Below, in pieces: positions 19,782 through 28,719 of a DNA stretch of 64,000 nt. Each line of letters starts with the position of its first letter. The stretch's first letter is position 1. Source of the stretch: Marinobacter sediminum (GTDB taxonomy: Bacteria > Pseudomonadota > Gammaproteobacteria > Pseudomonadales > Oleiphilaceae); assembly GCF_023657445.1 (NCBI RefSeq), contig NZ_JAGTWY010000001.1, positions 930,001-994,000 of the forward strand. The letters are read 5' to 3'. The translations under genes were made by a program, and so were the position numbers. The notes beneath the pieces were generated by a model. It saw only the letters and a list, made by a program, of their open reading frames with translations. It searched no databases and was not told the origin of the DNA.

Positions 19782-22226
19782 TTGTCCGGAAGCTTTCACA
19801 GCCAACCATGGCCCTTTGATGGGCACGGTTCTGCGGTCTCGGGCGTTTTCGCCTTCTCTTGCGGCGTTATCTTACTTTATCGGTTGTCCGTGTTGCCACC
19901 TCCGGAATGGATCGCGGCATGCTTTGTGACAGCTTTTTGCATCGTCGCCCGTTACCGGTCTTCGCTTTTCGGCCGGCTTGCCGTCTTGTGTATAGGGGTC
20001 ACTCTGGGCGCAGGGTGGGCTGCCTGGCACGCGGGCAATCGCCTTTCCGAGCGTCTTCCGGGCACGTTGGAGGGGCAACAGCTGTCCGTTTCCGGTTACC
20101 TGTGTGGTATACCGTCCTCGGGCAGTTTTAACAGCCTCCGGTTCAGTGTTTGTGTGACCGATTGGCACGGCGTTTCGGAAAAAACGGATGTGGGGCACCA
20201 TTTACCGGATCTGCTTCGGTTGTCCTGGTACGGGCATGGCCCTGCGCCGCTGCCAGCCAATCGACTGCAACTCGATGTTGTGCTCAAACGCCCCCACGGA
20301 ACCCTGAATCCGGCCGGATTTCGCTACGAAGACTGGCTGTTCCGAAAGGGGTATGGGGCCACGGGCAGTGTCAGATCTGCCCGTTATGACCCTGACGTCC
20401 ATTGTGGTTGGCATTGTCAGTACCGGGAAACCCATGCCGCCCTGGTGGAGTGGGTGGAGCATCGGTTTGCCGAGGCTGAGTACTTTCCTCTAATCGCGTC
20501 TTTGCTCGTGGGTCATCGCGGATATATGGGCGAGCCCGAGTGGGATGTTCTGACGGCGACAGGAACCATTCACCTGGTCGCTATCTCCGGCCTCCATCTC
20601 GGCTTGATTGCGCTGGGTGCGGGCTTTGTTTGCCGGCAGATTCTGTTGTTGGTGCCGTTGAACTGGCTTAGTGAAACGGCCCGGCGACGGGCAGTGTTTG
20701 TAACCATTGCAAGCTGCTGCATCCTCTATGCGTTGGCGGCCGGGTTTACGGTCCCTACACGCAGGGCGTTCATCATGGTGATGGTTGCTGGCTGGTCTCT
20801 GTTGTTTGCCCGTCAGGTATCGGTCTGGCACTCGCTGGCAATGGCTCTTGGAGCGATTTTGCTACTGGATCCGTTTGCACCCCTCGATCAGGGGTTCTGG
20901 TTATCCTTCGGTGCGGTAGCGGTGTTGATCTGTGTTTTTGCAGGCAGTCTGGGTACCCCGGGTTGGCTCCGTGGCTTGCTCCTTGCGCAGTGTGCGGTCT
21001 TTGCCGGGCTCTGGCCGATTCTTCAGATCTTCGGCCAGGAGCAGCCGGTCATTGGGGCGGCGGCTAACCTGGTTGCCATTCCCTGGGTATCGTTGATGGT
21101 GATGCCGGTGCTGATTGCAGGCAGTGTTTGCGTCGCCATAGCTCCACCGGTAACCGATTTGATCGTCCCCGTTTTTGATTTTGTCATTGGCGTCCTCTGG
21201 CGTGTGCTGACCTGGCTGGCAAATATTGCCGTCACTGGTATGGCGGTATCCCTCGCGGAGGTGTCGCTGTTGGCGATTCTGGCCCTTTGCCTGATCTGTT
21301 TACCCTTGAAGCGGTTCCGGCTGGTAACTCTGGCTGTGATTGTGCTCTGGAGTCTCCTGTCGAAGGCCCCGGAGCGCGAGATCAACCAGATGGTCGCCAG
21401 TCCCGAGGTAAAGGTGTTGGACGTCGGGCAGGGGGTATCCGTATTGGTTCGGCATGGGCATGAGGTTTTGCTGTACGACACGGGTCCCGCCGTATCGGGT
21501 GTGTTTTCTGCAGTCGAGTCCACAATATTGCCGAATCTGACGGCCCTGGGGGTTCGACGCATAGATACCCTTGTGGTCAGTCACGCCGACAGCGACCACT
21601 CCGGTGGACTGGCACTGCTTGCCAGGTCACTCGATATCGGAAGGATTGTGACCGGTGAGCCCGGCGCCATTCGGGCGAAACTGCCCCTCGCTGGGGATCT
21701 GCCAATCCAGCCCTGCGAGAACCTCAATGAGCCACTTGGAGACTTGGTCATCAGTTATTGGCAGGCACCCGATGTGACGGAAGGAAACGACACATCCTGT
21801 GTTGTAAGGGTTCGGCACCGGAGATCCGGAATCGACTGGATTCTTCCTGGTGACATAACGAAAACCGCGGAGACCGCACACCGCAAGTATCTGGCCGGCA
21901 GCGAGGGGCACCCGGGAGCACGGACGCGGGTGCTGCTTGCTCCCCATCATGGAAGTAAGACCTCGTCTTCATCGGCCTGGGTAGATGCAGTGAGGCCGGA
22001 CATCGTGATTTATTCAGCCGGTTACCGGCATCAATTCGGGCATCCTCATCCGGATGTTATCGCCCGATACCGTAAAAAAGGGGTTCGTCAGTTCAATACT
22101 GCCTGTAGCGGGCTCGTGTCCATGAGCATTGAGGCTAACCGTCTGACGATGAAGGAAATGACAGACTTTTCACCGTTCTGGATTGGCGCCGATGGCCTGG
22201 CGCGTGACCAATGTAAAATACCGTGA
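19782..22226 (+). CDS. comEC: ComEC/Rec2 DNA internalisation channel
   Basis: An 814-residue polytopic protein. An N-terminal DUF4131 region is followed by a competence domain of about eight helices (220-500). The last 280 residues are a metallo-beta-lactamase-like domain with SHADSDHSGG. ComEC carries single-stranded DNA across the inner membrane during transformation; the C-terminal domain may degrade the non-transported strand. The start is a TTG at 19782 with GGGAGG 8-13 nt upstream, better than any ATG. It is divergent from the DUF2062 gene. No other competence gene is in the window. Confidence 0.92.
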   Translation: MSGSFHSQPWPFDGHGSAVSGVFAFSCGVILLYRLSVLPPPEWIAACFVTAFCIVARYRSSLFGRLAVLCIGVTLGAGWAAWHAGNRLSERLPGTLEGQQLSVSGYLCGIPSSGSFNSLRFSVCVTDWHGVSEKTDVGHHLPDLLRLSWYGHGPAPLPANRLQLDVVLKRPHGTLNPAGFRYEDWLFRKGYGATGSVRSARYDPDVHCGWHCQYRETHAALVEWVEHRFAEAEYFPLIASLLVGHRGYMGEPEWDVLTATGTIHLVAISGLHLGLIALGAGFVCRQILLLVPLNWLSETARRRAVFVTIASCCILYALAAGFTVPTRRAFIMVMVAGWSLLFARQVSVWHSLAMALGAILLLDPFAPLDQGFWLSFGAVAVLICVFAGSLGTPGWLRGLLLAQCAVFAGLWPILQIFGQEQPVIGAAANLVAIPWVSLMVMPVLIAGSVCVAIAPPVTDLIVPVFDFVIGVLWRVLTWLANIAVTGMAVSLAEVSLLAILALCLICLPLKRFRLVTLAVIVLWSLLSKAPEREINQMVASPEVKVLDVGQGVSVLVRHGHEVLLYDTGPAVSGVFSAVESTILPNLTALGVRRIDTLVVSHADSDHSGGLALLARSLDIGRIVTGEPGAIRAKLPLAGDLPIQPCENLNEPLGDLVISYWQAPDVTEGNDTSCVVRVRHRRSGIDWILPGDITKTAETAHRKYLAGSEGHPGARTRVLLAPHHGSKTSSSSAWVDAVRPDIVIYSAGYRHQFGHPHPDVIARYRKKGVRQFNTACSGLVSMSIEANRLTMKEMTDFSPFWIGADGLARDQCKIP

Positions 22227-22298
22227 CATTCCGGGTGTGGCCTCTACCTGCAGCTATGCTAAAGTAGCGCGGCTTGTAATTAATCAGGGAGACCGAGC

Positions 22299-22925
22299 GT
22301 GTTCGAGCTGTTGAAAGCCGGTGGCATTTTGATGGTGCCAATTGTTGCCTGTTCTATTCTGGCGCTCGCCATAATTCTGGAGCGTTTCTGGACCCTTCGC
22401 CCCTCCAGAGTTGCGCCGTCGCAGACCATTAACGAATTGTGGCGGTGGATCAAGAAAAAAGAGCTCAATGGGCGCAAGCTCAAGGCGTTGCAGGGTTCAT
22501 CTCCTCTGGGGCAGATACTGGCTGGAGGTCTGCTCAATGCCAAGCATGGTCGTGAGATCATGAAGGAGAGCATAGAGCATGAAGCGAGCCAGGTTATCCA
22601 TGATCTTGAGCGTTTCCTGAACCCTTTGGGTACCGTCGCCACCATTGCCCCGCTTCTGGGGCTCCTCGGCACGGTGATCGGCATGATCAAGGTGTTTGCT
22701 GAAATCCAGCTGGCCGGTGTTGGCAATGCCGGCAATCTTGCCGGAGGTATTTCCGAGGCGCTGATTACGACCGCTGCCGGCCTTAGTGTTGCCATTCCAG
22801 CATTGATTGCTCACCGCTACTTTATTCGCCGGGTCGACGAGCTGGTTGTTGGTATGGAGCAGGAGGCTATCAAGCTGGTCGAGGTTGTTCACGGAGACCG
22901 CGAAATCGACGTGGAAGGAGCCTGA
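22299..22925 (+). CDS. exbB: ExbB/TolQ-family proton channel
   Basis: A 208-residue inner-membrane protein with three transmembrane segments (about 10-30, 115-140 and 155-178). The family segment TVATIAPLLGLLGTVIGMI begins near 108. It pairs with the next gene as a proton-driven motor. The start is a GTG at 22299 (MFELLKAGG). This is a second copy of the type, besides TolQ at 50494. From its position in an msbA-lpxK operon it may energise an envelope process rather than TonB, but no TonB or receptor gene is nearby. Confidence 0.9.
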   Translation: MFELLKAGGILMVPIVACSILALAIILERFWTLRPSRVAPSQTINELWRWIKKKELNGRKLKALQGSSPLGQILAGGLLNAKHGREIMKESIEHEASQVIHDLERFLNPLGTVATIAPLLGLLGTVIGMIKVFAEIQLAGVGNAGNLAGGISEALITTAAGLSVAIPALIAHRYFIRRVDELVVGMEQEAIKLVEVVHGDREIDVEGA

Positions 22926-22930
22926 ACACT

Positions 22931-23356
22931 GTGAAGTTCAAGCGCCAGAGAAGTCAGGAAGTCGGGGTAGACCTGACGCCACTGATCGACGTGGTATTCC
23001 TGTTGCTGATTTTCTTTATGGTTTCCACGACCTTTACCCGGGAGAGTCACCTTCAGGTTGAGCTGCCGGAGGCCAGTGGTGAGCCTGCCGCGCCTGCTGA
23101 AGTGAAGCAGATTGACGTCGTCATCAATGCTGAAGGGCAGTACAGCCTGAATGACAGGGCCCTCGTCAACAATCGCCGCGAAACTCTTGAGCGGGGCGTT
23201 AGCGAACTGGCCGAAGGCGACACCGCTCTCCCATTCATCATCACCGCTGATGCCCGCACTCCCCACGAATTCGTGGTTCGTGCTATGGATGTTGCCGGCC
23301 GTCTGGGGTTTGCAAAACTGAGCATTACCACGGAGCGGGAGGCTGAGAGCCAGTGA
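22931..23356 (+). CDS. exbD: ExbD/TolR-family protein
   Basis: A 141-residue protein with one N-terminal transmembrane helix (about 18-38). The helix carries the conserved proton-path aspartate in LTPLIDVVFLLLIFFMV. A periplasmic domain follows. The start is a GTG at 22931, five bases after the exbB stop. Its own stop overlaps the msbA start as GTGA, so exbB, exbD and msbA are translationally linked. Confidence 0.92.
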   Translation: MKFKRQRSQEVGVDLTPLIDVVFLLLIFFMVSTTFTRESHLQVELPEASGEPAAPAEVKQIDVVINAEGQYSLNDRALVNNRRETLERGVSELAEGDTALPFIITADARTPHEFVVRAMDVAGRLGFAKLSITTEREAESQ

Positions 23357-25125
23357 GTAACTCCGAACCTGTCCCGCCGCCGGTACCTCCCAGCAGCAGC
23401 TGGGAGACGTATAAGCGTCTGCTCGCCTATGTGAAGCCGTTCTGGTTAGCCTTTTCGCTTGCCGTGGTTGGTAACGTGATTTATGCCGGGGCTTCCACAG
23501 GCATGGCGGCTGCAATGGAATATGTCATTGCGGCGATTGAAAATCCGACCGATAAAAACCGCCTGTTACTGACGTTGGTGATCGTCGGCGTATTTGCCTT
23601 TCGCGGCCTCGGTACGTTCATGAGCCAATACTTCATCAATTATGTGGGGCGCCAGGTCATCAATGCGTTGCGTAACAACGTCTTTGACCGGTTGTTGACC
23701 TTGCCGTCCCGATACTTCGACGACAATGCTTCTGGTCGCCTGGTTTCCAAACTGACGTTCAACGTCGAGCAGGTAGCTGAAGCTACCACTAATGCGGTCA
23801 CCATCACCCTGCGCGAAGGACTGACCATTGTCGGGTTGCTCGGCTTTATGCTTTACACGAACTGGAAGTTGACCCTCATTTTTCTGACCGTCGGTCCAGT
23901 CATCGGCGCGGTTGTAAGCTATGCGAGCAAGCGCTTCCGCAAAATCAGCCAACGAATTCAGGGCTCGATGGGTGACATTACCCACGTGGCCTCTGAGTCC
24001 ATAACCGGTTATCGGGTGGTTCGGACCTTTGGTGGCGAGGAATATGAGCAGCAGAGATTCCGCGAGGTAAATGATCGCAACCTGAAGCAGAGCCTCAAGA
24101 TGGCGTCGACCCAAGCGATCAGCGTACCGATTATTCAGGTGCTGGTAGCCATTGCGATTGCGGCACTGGTCTGGACTATGCTTGCCCCGGATATCCGGGG
24201 GGGAATGACGACCGGCCAGCTGGTAGCGTTCATTACCGCGGCTACCACCATGGCCAAACCGATTCGGCAGGTTACCTCTGTTCACGCCAAGATCCAGAAA
24301 GGTGTGGCGGCCGCCTATGATGTGTTCGAAACCATTGATGAGAAACCCGAGCAGGACCCGGGCACTTATTCACCAGATCGGGTTGATGGCAGCATTTCCT
24401 TCGATGATGTGTCTTTCCGCTATCGCGAGCAGTTGGACAATGTACTGGAGGGCATCTCCCTGGAGATCCCTGCAGGGCAGAGTGTTGCTCTGGTCGGCCG
24501 TTCAGGTAGCGGTAAATCCACGCTGGTGAGTCTGTTGCCCCGGTTCTACGAGTATACGGGTGGCGATATCCGTATTGATGATCACTCACTGAAGGATTAC
24601 TCCCTCAAGGCCCTGCGTGCGCAGATCGCTCTCGTCACTCAGAATGTGGTGCTGTTCAATGACACGGTTGCCGCTAACATTGCCTATGGCGCACTGCGTG
24701 AGTGCAGTCGTGAGGAAATTCGTGAGGCGGCCGCCAAGGCCCATGCTCTTGAGTTTATTGATCGGATGCCGCACGGCCTGGATACCATGATCGGCGATAA
24801 TGGCGTGATGCTTTCTGGCGGTCAGAGGCAGCGACTGGCGATCGCTCGCGCATTGCTCAAGAATGCTCCTGTCCTGATTCTTGATGAAGCGACCTCGGCG
24901 CTTGATACAGAGTCGGAACGTCATATTCAGGACGCTCTGGAGACGGTTATGAAGGGCCGGACCACACTGGTGATCGCGCATCGCCTCTCCACCATCGAAA
25001 AGGCGGACAGGATCCTGGTGATGGACAACGGGCGAATCGTGGAGTCTGGCCGACACGATGATCTGCTTTCGGCGGGTGGAGCATACGCGCAGCTGCACCA
25101 GATGCAGTTCAGCGAGCATGCATGA
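23353..25125 (+). CDS. msbA: Lipid A export ABC transporter MsbA
   Basis: A 590-residue ABC exporter half-transporter that flips lipid A-core across the inner membrane. Six transmembrane helices occupy roughly 25-320. The nucleotide-binding domain has Walker A GRSGSGKSTL (near 384), signature LSGGQRQRLAIARALL and Walker B VLILDEATSALD. A proline-rich N-terminal tail (PVPPPVPPSSS) is slightly unusual. It starts with GTG at 23353, overlapping exbD, and ends overlapping lpxK by ATGA. Confidence 0.96.
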   Translation: MSNSEPVPPPVPPSSSWETYKRLLAYVKPFWLAFSLAVVGNVIYAGASTGMAAAMEYVIAAIENPTDKNRLLLTLVIVGVFAFRGLGTFMSQYFINYVGRQVINALRNNVFDRLLTLPSRYFDDNASGRLVSKLTFNVEQVAEATTNAVTITLREGLTIVGLLGFMLYTNWKLTLIFLTVGPVIGAVVSYASKRFRKISQRIQGSMGDITHVASESITGYRVVRTFGGEEYEQQRFREVNDRNLKQSLKMASTQAISVPIIQVLVAIAIAALVWTMLAPDIRGGMTTGQLVAFITAATTMAKPIRQVTSVHAKIQKGVAAAYDVFETIDEKPEQDPGTYSPDRVDGSISFDDVSFRYREQLDNVLEGISLEIPAGQSVALVGRSGSGKSTLVSLLPRFYEYTGGDIRIDDHSLKDYSLKALRAQIALVTQNVVLFNDTVAANIAYGALRECSREEIREAAAKAHALEFIDRMPHGLDTMIGDNGVMLSGGQRQRLAIARALLKNAPVLILDEATSALDTESERHIQDALETVMKGRTTLVIAHRLSTIEKADRILVMDNGRIVESGRHDDLLSAGGAYAQLHQMQFSEHA

Positions 25126-26159
25126 CATCGCTGATTGATCGTTTGTGGTATGGGAAGGGGCGTCCCCTGAGGTTCCTCACGCCCCTGTCCTGGCTCTACG
25201 GGAGTATTGCTGCATCCCGGCGGCGCAGGGCCTGGGATGCAAAGGACGAATCGCTGCCGGTTCCGGTCCTGGTAATCGGCAATATCACTGCCGGTGGAAC
25301 CGGCAAGTCTCCCTTGGCGGGCTGGCTTGTTACGGAGCTTTCGGGGTCAGGGTGGCAGCCGGTCATCATTAGCCGCGGATATGGCGGTAAATCATCCGAC
25401 TATCCATTGTTGGTTACGGCGGATACCAATCCCTCTTTGGCCGGTGATGAACCGGTCATGCTCGCTCAGGCAACGGGGCGCCCTGTGGTGGTAGACCCTG
25501 ATCGTCGGAGGGGGGCTTGCTGGGCGCTTGAGCAGAAACTCGGCAATATACTGGTATGCGACGACGGTCTTCAGCACTACAAACTGCCCCGGGACATTGA
25601 GCTGGCAGTCTTTGATGGTGTTCGCGGCATTGGCAATGGCGCTTTAATCCCCGTTGGCCCTCTTCGTGAGTCGGTATCGCGCCTCTCTTCGGTCGACTAC
25701 GTTGTCGTGAATGGCGGAGATCCTGAACCTGGCGGACATATGGACAACTTCGACGGAATAGAGCATCCCCGGATTTATTCCATGACGCTCGAACCGTCCT
25801 CCCTCATCAATCTCAAAACCGGCGAAACACGTTCCCCGAGCGATTTGCACGATCAACCAGTTCGTGCCGTGGCAGGCATCGGCAATCCCGTCCGTTTTTT
25901 CGATACACTAAGAGAGCTGGGTGCCCGTGTCACTGAGGCGCCATTTCCGGATCATCACGGGTTCAGGGCCGAGGACCTGGATGCCGATGAGGGCGAGTGG
26001 GTGGTGATGACTGCGAAGGACGCCGTAAAATGCCAACGCTTTGCACGTGAAAACGTCTGGGCCCTGACCGTCCAAGCCCGTTTGCCTTCGGAATTCTCGG
26101 AGTCGATCATGTCAAAAATCCGGGAATGTTCCGAACAGTTAACCTTTAAATATCAGTGA
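25122..26159 (+). CDS. lpxK: Tetraacyldisaccharide 4'-kinase
   Basis: A 345-residue membrane-associated P-loop kinase that phosphorylates the lipid A precursor at the 4' position. The P-loop GNITAGGTGKSPL spans 53-65. SRGYGGK near 86-92 and VCDDGLQHYKL near 146 are family motifs, and the length is near the usual 325-350. Its start overlaps the msbA stop by 4 bp. The msbA-lpxK pairing reflects consecutive use of lipid A intermediates. Confidence 0.96.
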   Translation: MTSLIDRLWYGKGRPLRFLTPLSWLYGSIAASRRRRAWDAKDESLPVPVLVIGNITAGGTGKSPLAGWLVTELSGSGWQPVIISRGYGGKSSDYPLLVTADTNPSLAGDEPVMLAQATGRPVVVDPDRRRGACWALEQKLGNILVCDDGLQHYKLPRDIELAVFDGVRGIGNGALIPVGPLRESVSRLSSVDYVVVNGGDPEPGGHMDNFDGIEHPRIYSMTLEPSSLINLKTGETRSPSDLHDQPVRAVAGIGNPVRFFDTLRELGARVTEAPFPDHHGFRAEDLDADEGEWVVMTAKDAVKCQRFARENVWALTVQARLPSEFSESIMSKIRECSEQLTFKYQ

Positions 26160-26168
26160 GAATGCATC

Positions 26169-26357
26169 ATGGATAAAAAACTGTTGGCCATGCTGGCCTG
26201 CCCGGTATGCAAGGGCGATCTGAAGCTCAATGAAGACAGAACCGAGCTCGTTTGTTATCAGGATGCCATGGCATTTCCTGTCCGTGAGGGTATTCCGGTG
26301 ATGCTGGCGACGGAAGCTCGAACTCTGTCCACCGACGAGCGTCTCGAAAAACACTAA
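26169..26357 (+). CDS. ycaR: Trm112-like UPF0434 protein (YcaR)
   Basis: A 62-residue protein with [12 protein letters not shown] and a later Cys in [20 protein letters not shown]. This is the Trm112-like fold seen between lpxK and kdsB in many gammaproteobacteria. Eukaryotic Trm112 activates methyltransferases; the bacterial role is not settled. The start ATG at 26169 follows the lpxK stop by 9 bp. The metal-binding cysteines are only partly conserved (three visible). Confidence 0.92.
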   Translation: MDKKLLAMLACPVCKGDLKLNEDRTELVCYQDAMAFPVREGIPVMLATEARTLSTDERLEKH

Positions 26358-26380
26358 ATCATTTTTCAGGATAGTATCCC

Positions 26381-27175
26381 ATGTCTTTTACTGTCGTGAT
26401 TCCGGCCCGCTACGCCTCGAGTCGTCTGCCCGGGAAACCGTTGGCGGAGATCGCCGGTAAACCCATGGTTCAGCACGTCTATGATCGCGCGCTGGAGAGC
26501 AGGGCCGACCGTGTGGTTATTGCCACGGATGACAATCGCATTCATTCGGTATGCGAGGGTTTTGGTGCGGAAGTCGTGATGACGTCTCCCAACCACGCCA
26601 GTGGCACGGATCGTCTGGAAGAAGTCGCCCGGAAGCTGGAGTTTGGACCTGACCACCGGGTGGTAAATGTTCAGGGTGATGAGCCGCTTATTCCGCCCGC
26701 GCTTATCAATCAGGTGGCAGATAACCTGGATCTTTATCCAGACGCCGCGATCGCCACTTTGTGTGAGCGTATTCACGATACCGACCACGTGTTCAACCCG
26801 AATGTGGTGAAAGTTGTCTTCGATCATCGCGGCATGGCCCACTATTTCAGTCGCGCTCCCATTCCCTGGGCCCGGGACCTTTGGCAGGGCGGTAACCCTT
26901 TGACGAATGTCGACGTTTCCTTACCTGACGGTGTCGGCTATTTCCGCCATATCGGAATTTATGGATACCGCGCTAGTGTTCTTGGACAGTTTGTGAACTG
27001 GGCCCCGGCGCCAACTGAAAGGGTTGAGTCACTGGAACAGCTTCGCGCCCTATACAACGGTGCCCTCATTCACGTGGATGTGGCGGCAGAGAATCCGCCA
27101 GCGGGTGTCGACACCGAATCTGATCTGGAGCGTATCCGGGGATGGCTGGAGGCAAGGAAAGAAGGTAATGACTGA
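26381..27175 (+). CDS. kdsB: CMP-Kdo synthetase
   Basis: A 264-residue nucleotidyltransferase that activates Kdo with CTP for lipopolysaccharide core synthesis. The N-terminal [16 protein letters not shown] is the nucleotide-binding motif. [11 protein letters not shown] and [10 protein letters not shown] are family segments. It is about 15 residues longer than E. coli KdsB at the C-terminus. Its last 8 bp overlap the start of the phosphatase gene. Confidence 0.96.
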   Translation: MSFTVVIPARYASSRLPGKPLAEIAGKPMVQHVYDRALESRADRVVIATDDNRIHSVCEGFGAEVVMTSPNHASGTDRLEEVARKLEFGPDHRVVNVQGDEPLIPPALINQVADNLDLYPDAAIATLCERIHDTDHVFNPNVVKVVFDHRGMAHYFSRAPIPWARDLWQGGNPLTNVDVSLPDGVGYFRHIGIYGYRASVLGQFVNWAPAPTERVESLEQLRALYNGALIHVDVAAENPPAGVDTESDLERIRGWLEARKEGND

Positions 27176-27647
27176 ACGGGTAAAGGTACTTTTCGTCTGT
27201 CTCGGAAACATATGTCGTTCTCCCAGTGCTGAGGGGATATTCCGTTCACTGGTCGAGAGATCGGGACTTGAGGACCGTATAGAGATCGATTCCTGTGGAA
27301 CCGGTCACTGGCACATCGGTAAGACTCCCGATCCGCGGGCAGTGGAAGCTGCAAGCAAACGAGGGATTGATATCAGCGATCTCAGGGCGCGCCAGATTGA
27401 GGCCGACGACCTGGATAACTTTGATTATGTACTTGTCATGGATCGAGAGAATCTGGCCGATGTAAAGGAACTCTGGCGCCAGAACGGGGGAGCTCAACCG
27501 ACTTTGTTCCTTGACTACGGTCGTTCGGGGCATCAGGAAGTGCCGGATCCCTATTATGGTGGTGATGCCGGTTTCGAGTTGGTACTAGACCTCATTCATG
27601 AGGCCGGCGAGGGATTGCTGGCGGATATTCAGGAGCGTCTGGCTTGA
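27168..27647 (+). CDS. Low-molecular-weight protein-tyrosine-phosphatase
   Basis: A 159-residue phosphatase. The catalytic CX5R loop CLGNICRSP has Cys11 and Arg17; the general acid Asp is in PDPYYGG near 128. Enzymes of this class often dephosphorylate tyrosine kinases of polysaccharide export, but no such kinase is here. The start ATG at 27168 ([10 protein letters not shown]) overlaps kdsB by 8 bp. The stop overlaps the murB TTG start. Its place between kdsB and murB matches the pseudomonad order. Confidence 0.93.
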   Translation: MTERVKVLFVCLGNICRSPSAEGIFRSLVERSGLEDRIEIDSCGTGHWHIGKTPDPRAVEAASKRGIDISDLRARQIEADDLDNFDYVLVMDRENLADVKELWRQNGGAQPTLFLDYGRSGHQEVPDPYYGGDAGFELVLDLIHEAGEGLLADIQERLA

Positions 27648-28669
27648 ACCGAACAGTGGAGCCCAGGGAGAATTTTGAGCTCAGCGACCTCAACACCCTT
27701 CATGTACCAGCGGTCGCGCGATTCTATCAGGAAGTCCATACCGCCGGGGAACTGGCGGAAGCGCTCGAATGGGCGCGGAACAATGATGTCGACGTCTTGA
27801 TTCTCGGCGGTGGCAGTAACCTCGTATTTAACGGCGATTATCAGGGATTGGTGGTCCGTATCTGTATTCGAGGTTGTTCCTGGGAGAGAGTGTTGGGGCA
27901 CGAAGCCACGCTTGTCCTGGGTGCCGGGGAAAACTGGCATGAAGCAGTCTTGTATGCGACCCGTGCTGGCTATCGGGGTATTGAAAATCTCGCCCTGATT
28001 CCCGGGACTGCTGGTGCAGCACCAGTTCAGAATATTGGCGCTTACGGTGTGGAGCTGTGCGACACGCTGGTTTCGGTTACCGCCCTCGATCGCCACTCAA
28101 ATACTCTGGTTGAGCTGACCAACAAAGACTGCCATTTCGCATACCGGGACAGCCTTTTCAAGCAGTCGCCCGGGCGGTATGTCATCACTGAGATCCACCT
28201 GAGGCTGTCCCGTGAGAAGCCGATGCAGTTGGGTTACCGGGACCTTGAAGAGTATCTGGGTGATAGGCCTCATGAAGAGCTGGAACCGATTGATGTAGCC
28301 GAAGCCGTCATGGCTATTCGGCGACGTAAACTGCCGGACCCGGGGATGATTCCCAACGCTGGGAGTTTCTTTAAAAACCCGGTGGTATCGGAGGCAACAT
28401 TTGTAAAGCTCAAGTCCGGTTATCCCGATATTGTTGGCTACCCGCAGATAAAAGGCGTCAAGCTTGCAGCGGCCTGGCTCATTGACCAGGTTGGCTGGAA
28501 AGGCTTTCGCAACGAGCGCGTAGGCGTACACAACCGCCAGGCACTGGTGCTGATCAACCACTCAGCAGGAACAGGACGGGACATTCTCGAGTTGGCTGAC
28601 CGGATTCGGGAGTCGGTGAAAGAGCGGTTCGGTGTCGAGCTTGAAATGGAGCCGGGCATCGTCGGATAA
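27644..28669 (+). CDS. murB: UDP-N-acetylenolpyruvoylglucosamine reductase
   Basis: A 341-residue FAD enzyme (E. coli 342) that reduces UDP-GlcNAc-enolpyruvate to UDP-MurNAc in peptidoglycan synthesis. FAD-binding segments are ILGGGSNLVF near 50 and ALIPGTAGAAPVQNIGAYG near 112. NAGSFFKNPV near 238 carries the catalytic serine region of type I MurB. The start is TTG at 27644, overlapping the phosphatase stop (TTGA), so its translation is probably coupled. Confidence 0.95.
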   Translation: MNRTVEPRENFELSDLNTLHVPAVARFYQEVHTAGELAEALEWARNNDVDVLILGGGSNLVFNGDYQGLVVRICIRGCSWERVLGHEATLVLGAGENWHEAVLYATRAGYRGIENLALIPGTAGAAPVQNIGAYGVELCDTLVSVTALDRHSNTLVELTNKDCHFAYRDSLFKQSPGRYVITEIHLRLSREKPMQLGYRDLEEYLGDRPHEELEPIDVAEAVMAIRRRKLPDPGMIPNAGSFFKNPVVSEATFVKLKSGYPDIVGYPQIKGVKLAAAWLIDQVGWKGFRNERVGVHNRQALVLINHSAGTGRDILELADRIRESVKERFGVELEMEPGIVG

Positions 28670-28677
28670 GGTGGTCC

Positions 28678-28711
28678 GGGCCAACACCAGTCAGTTGACT
28701 GCTGTTGGCCC
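28678..28711. terminator. Hairpin between convergent murB and proS
   Basis: GGGCCAACA (28678-28686) pairs perfectly with TGTTGGCCC (28703-28711), leaving a 16-nt loop. There is no long T-run on either side, so termination is inferred from the position between converging genes. Confidence 0.6.
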
Positions 28712-28719
28712 GATCGTCT

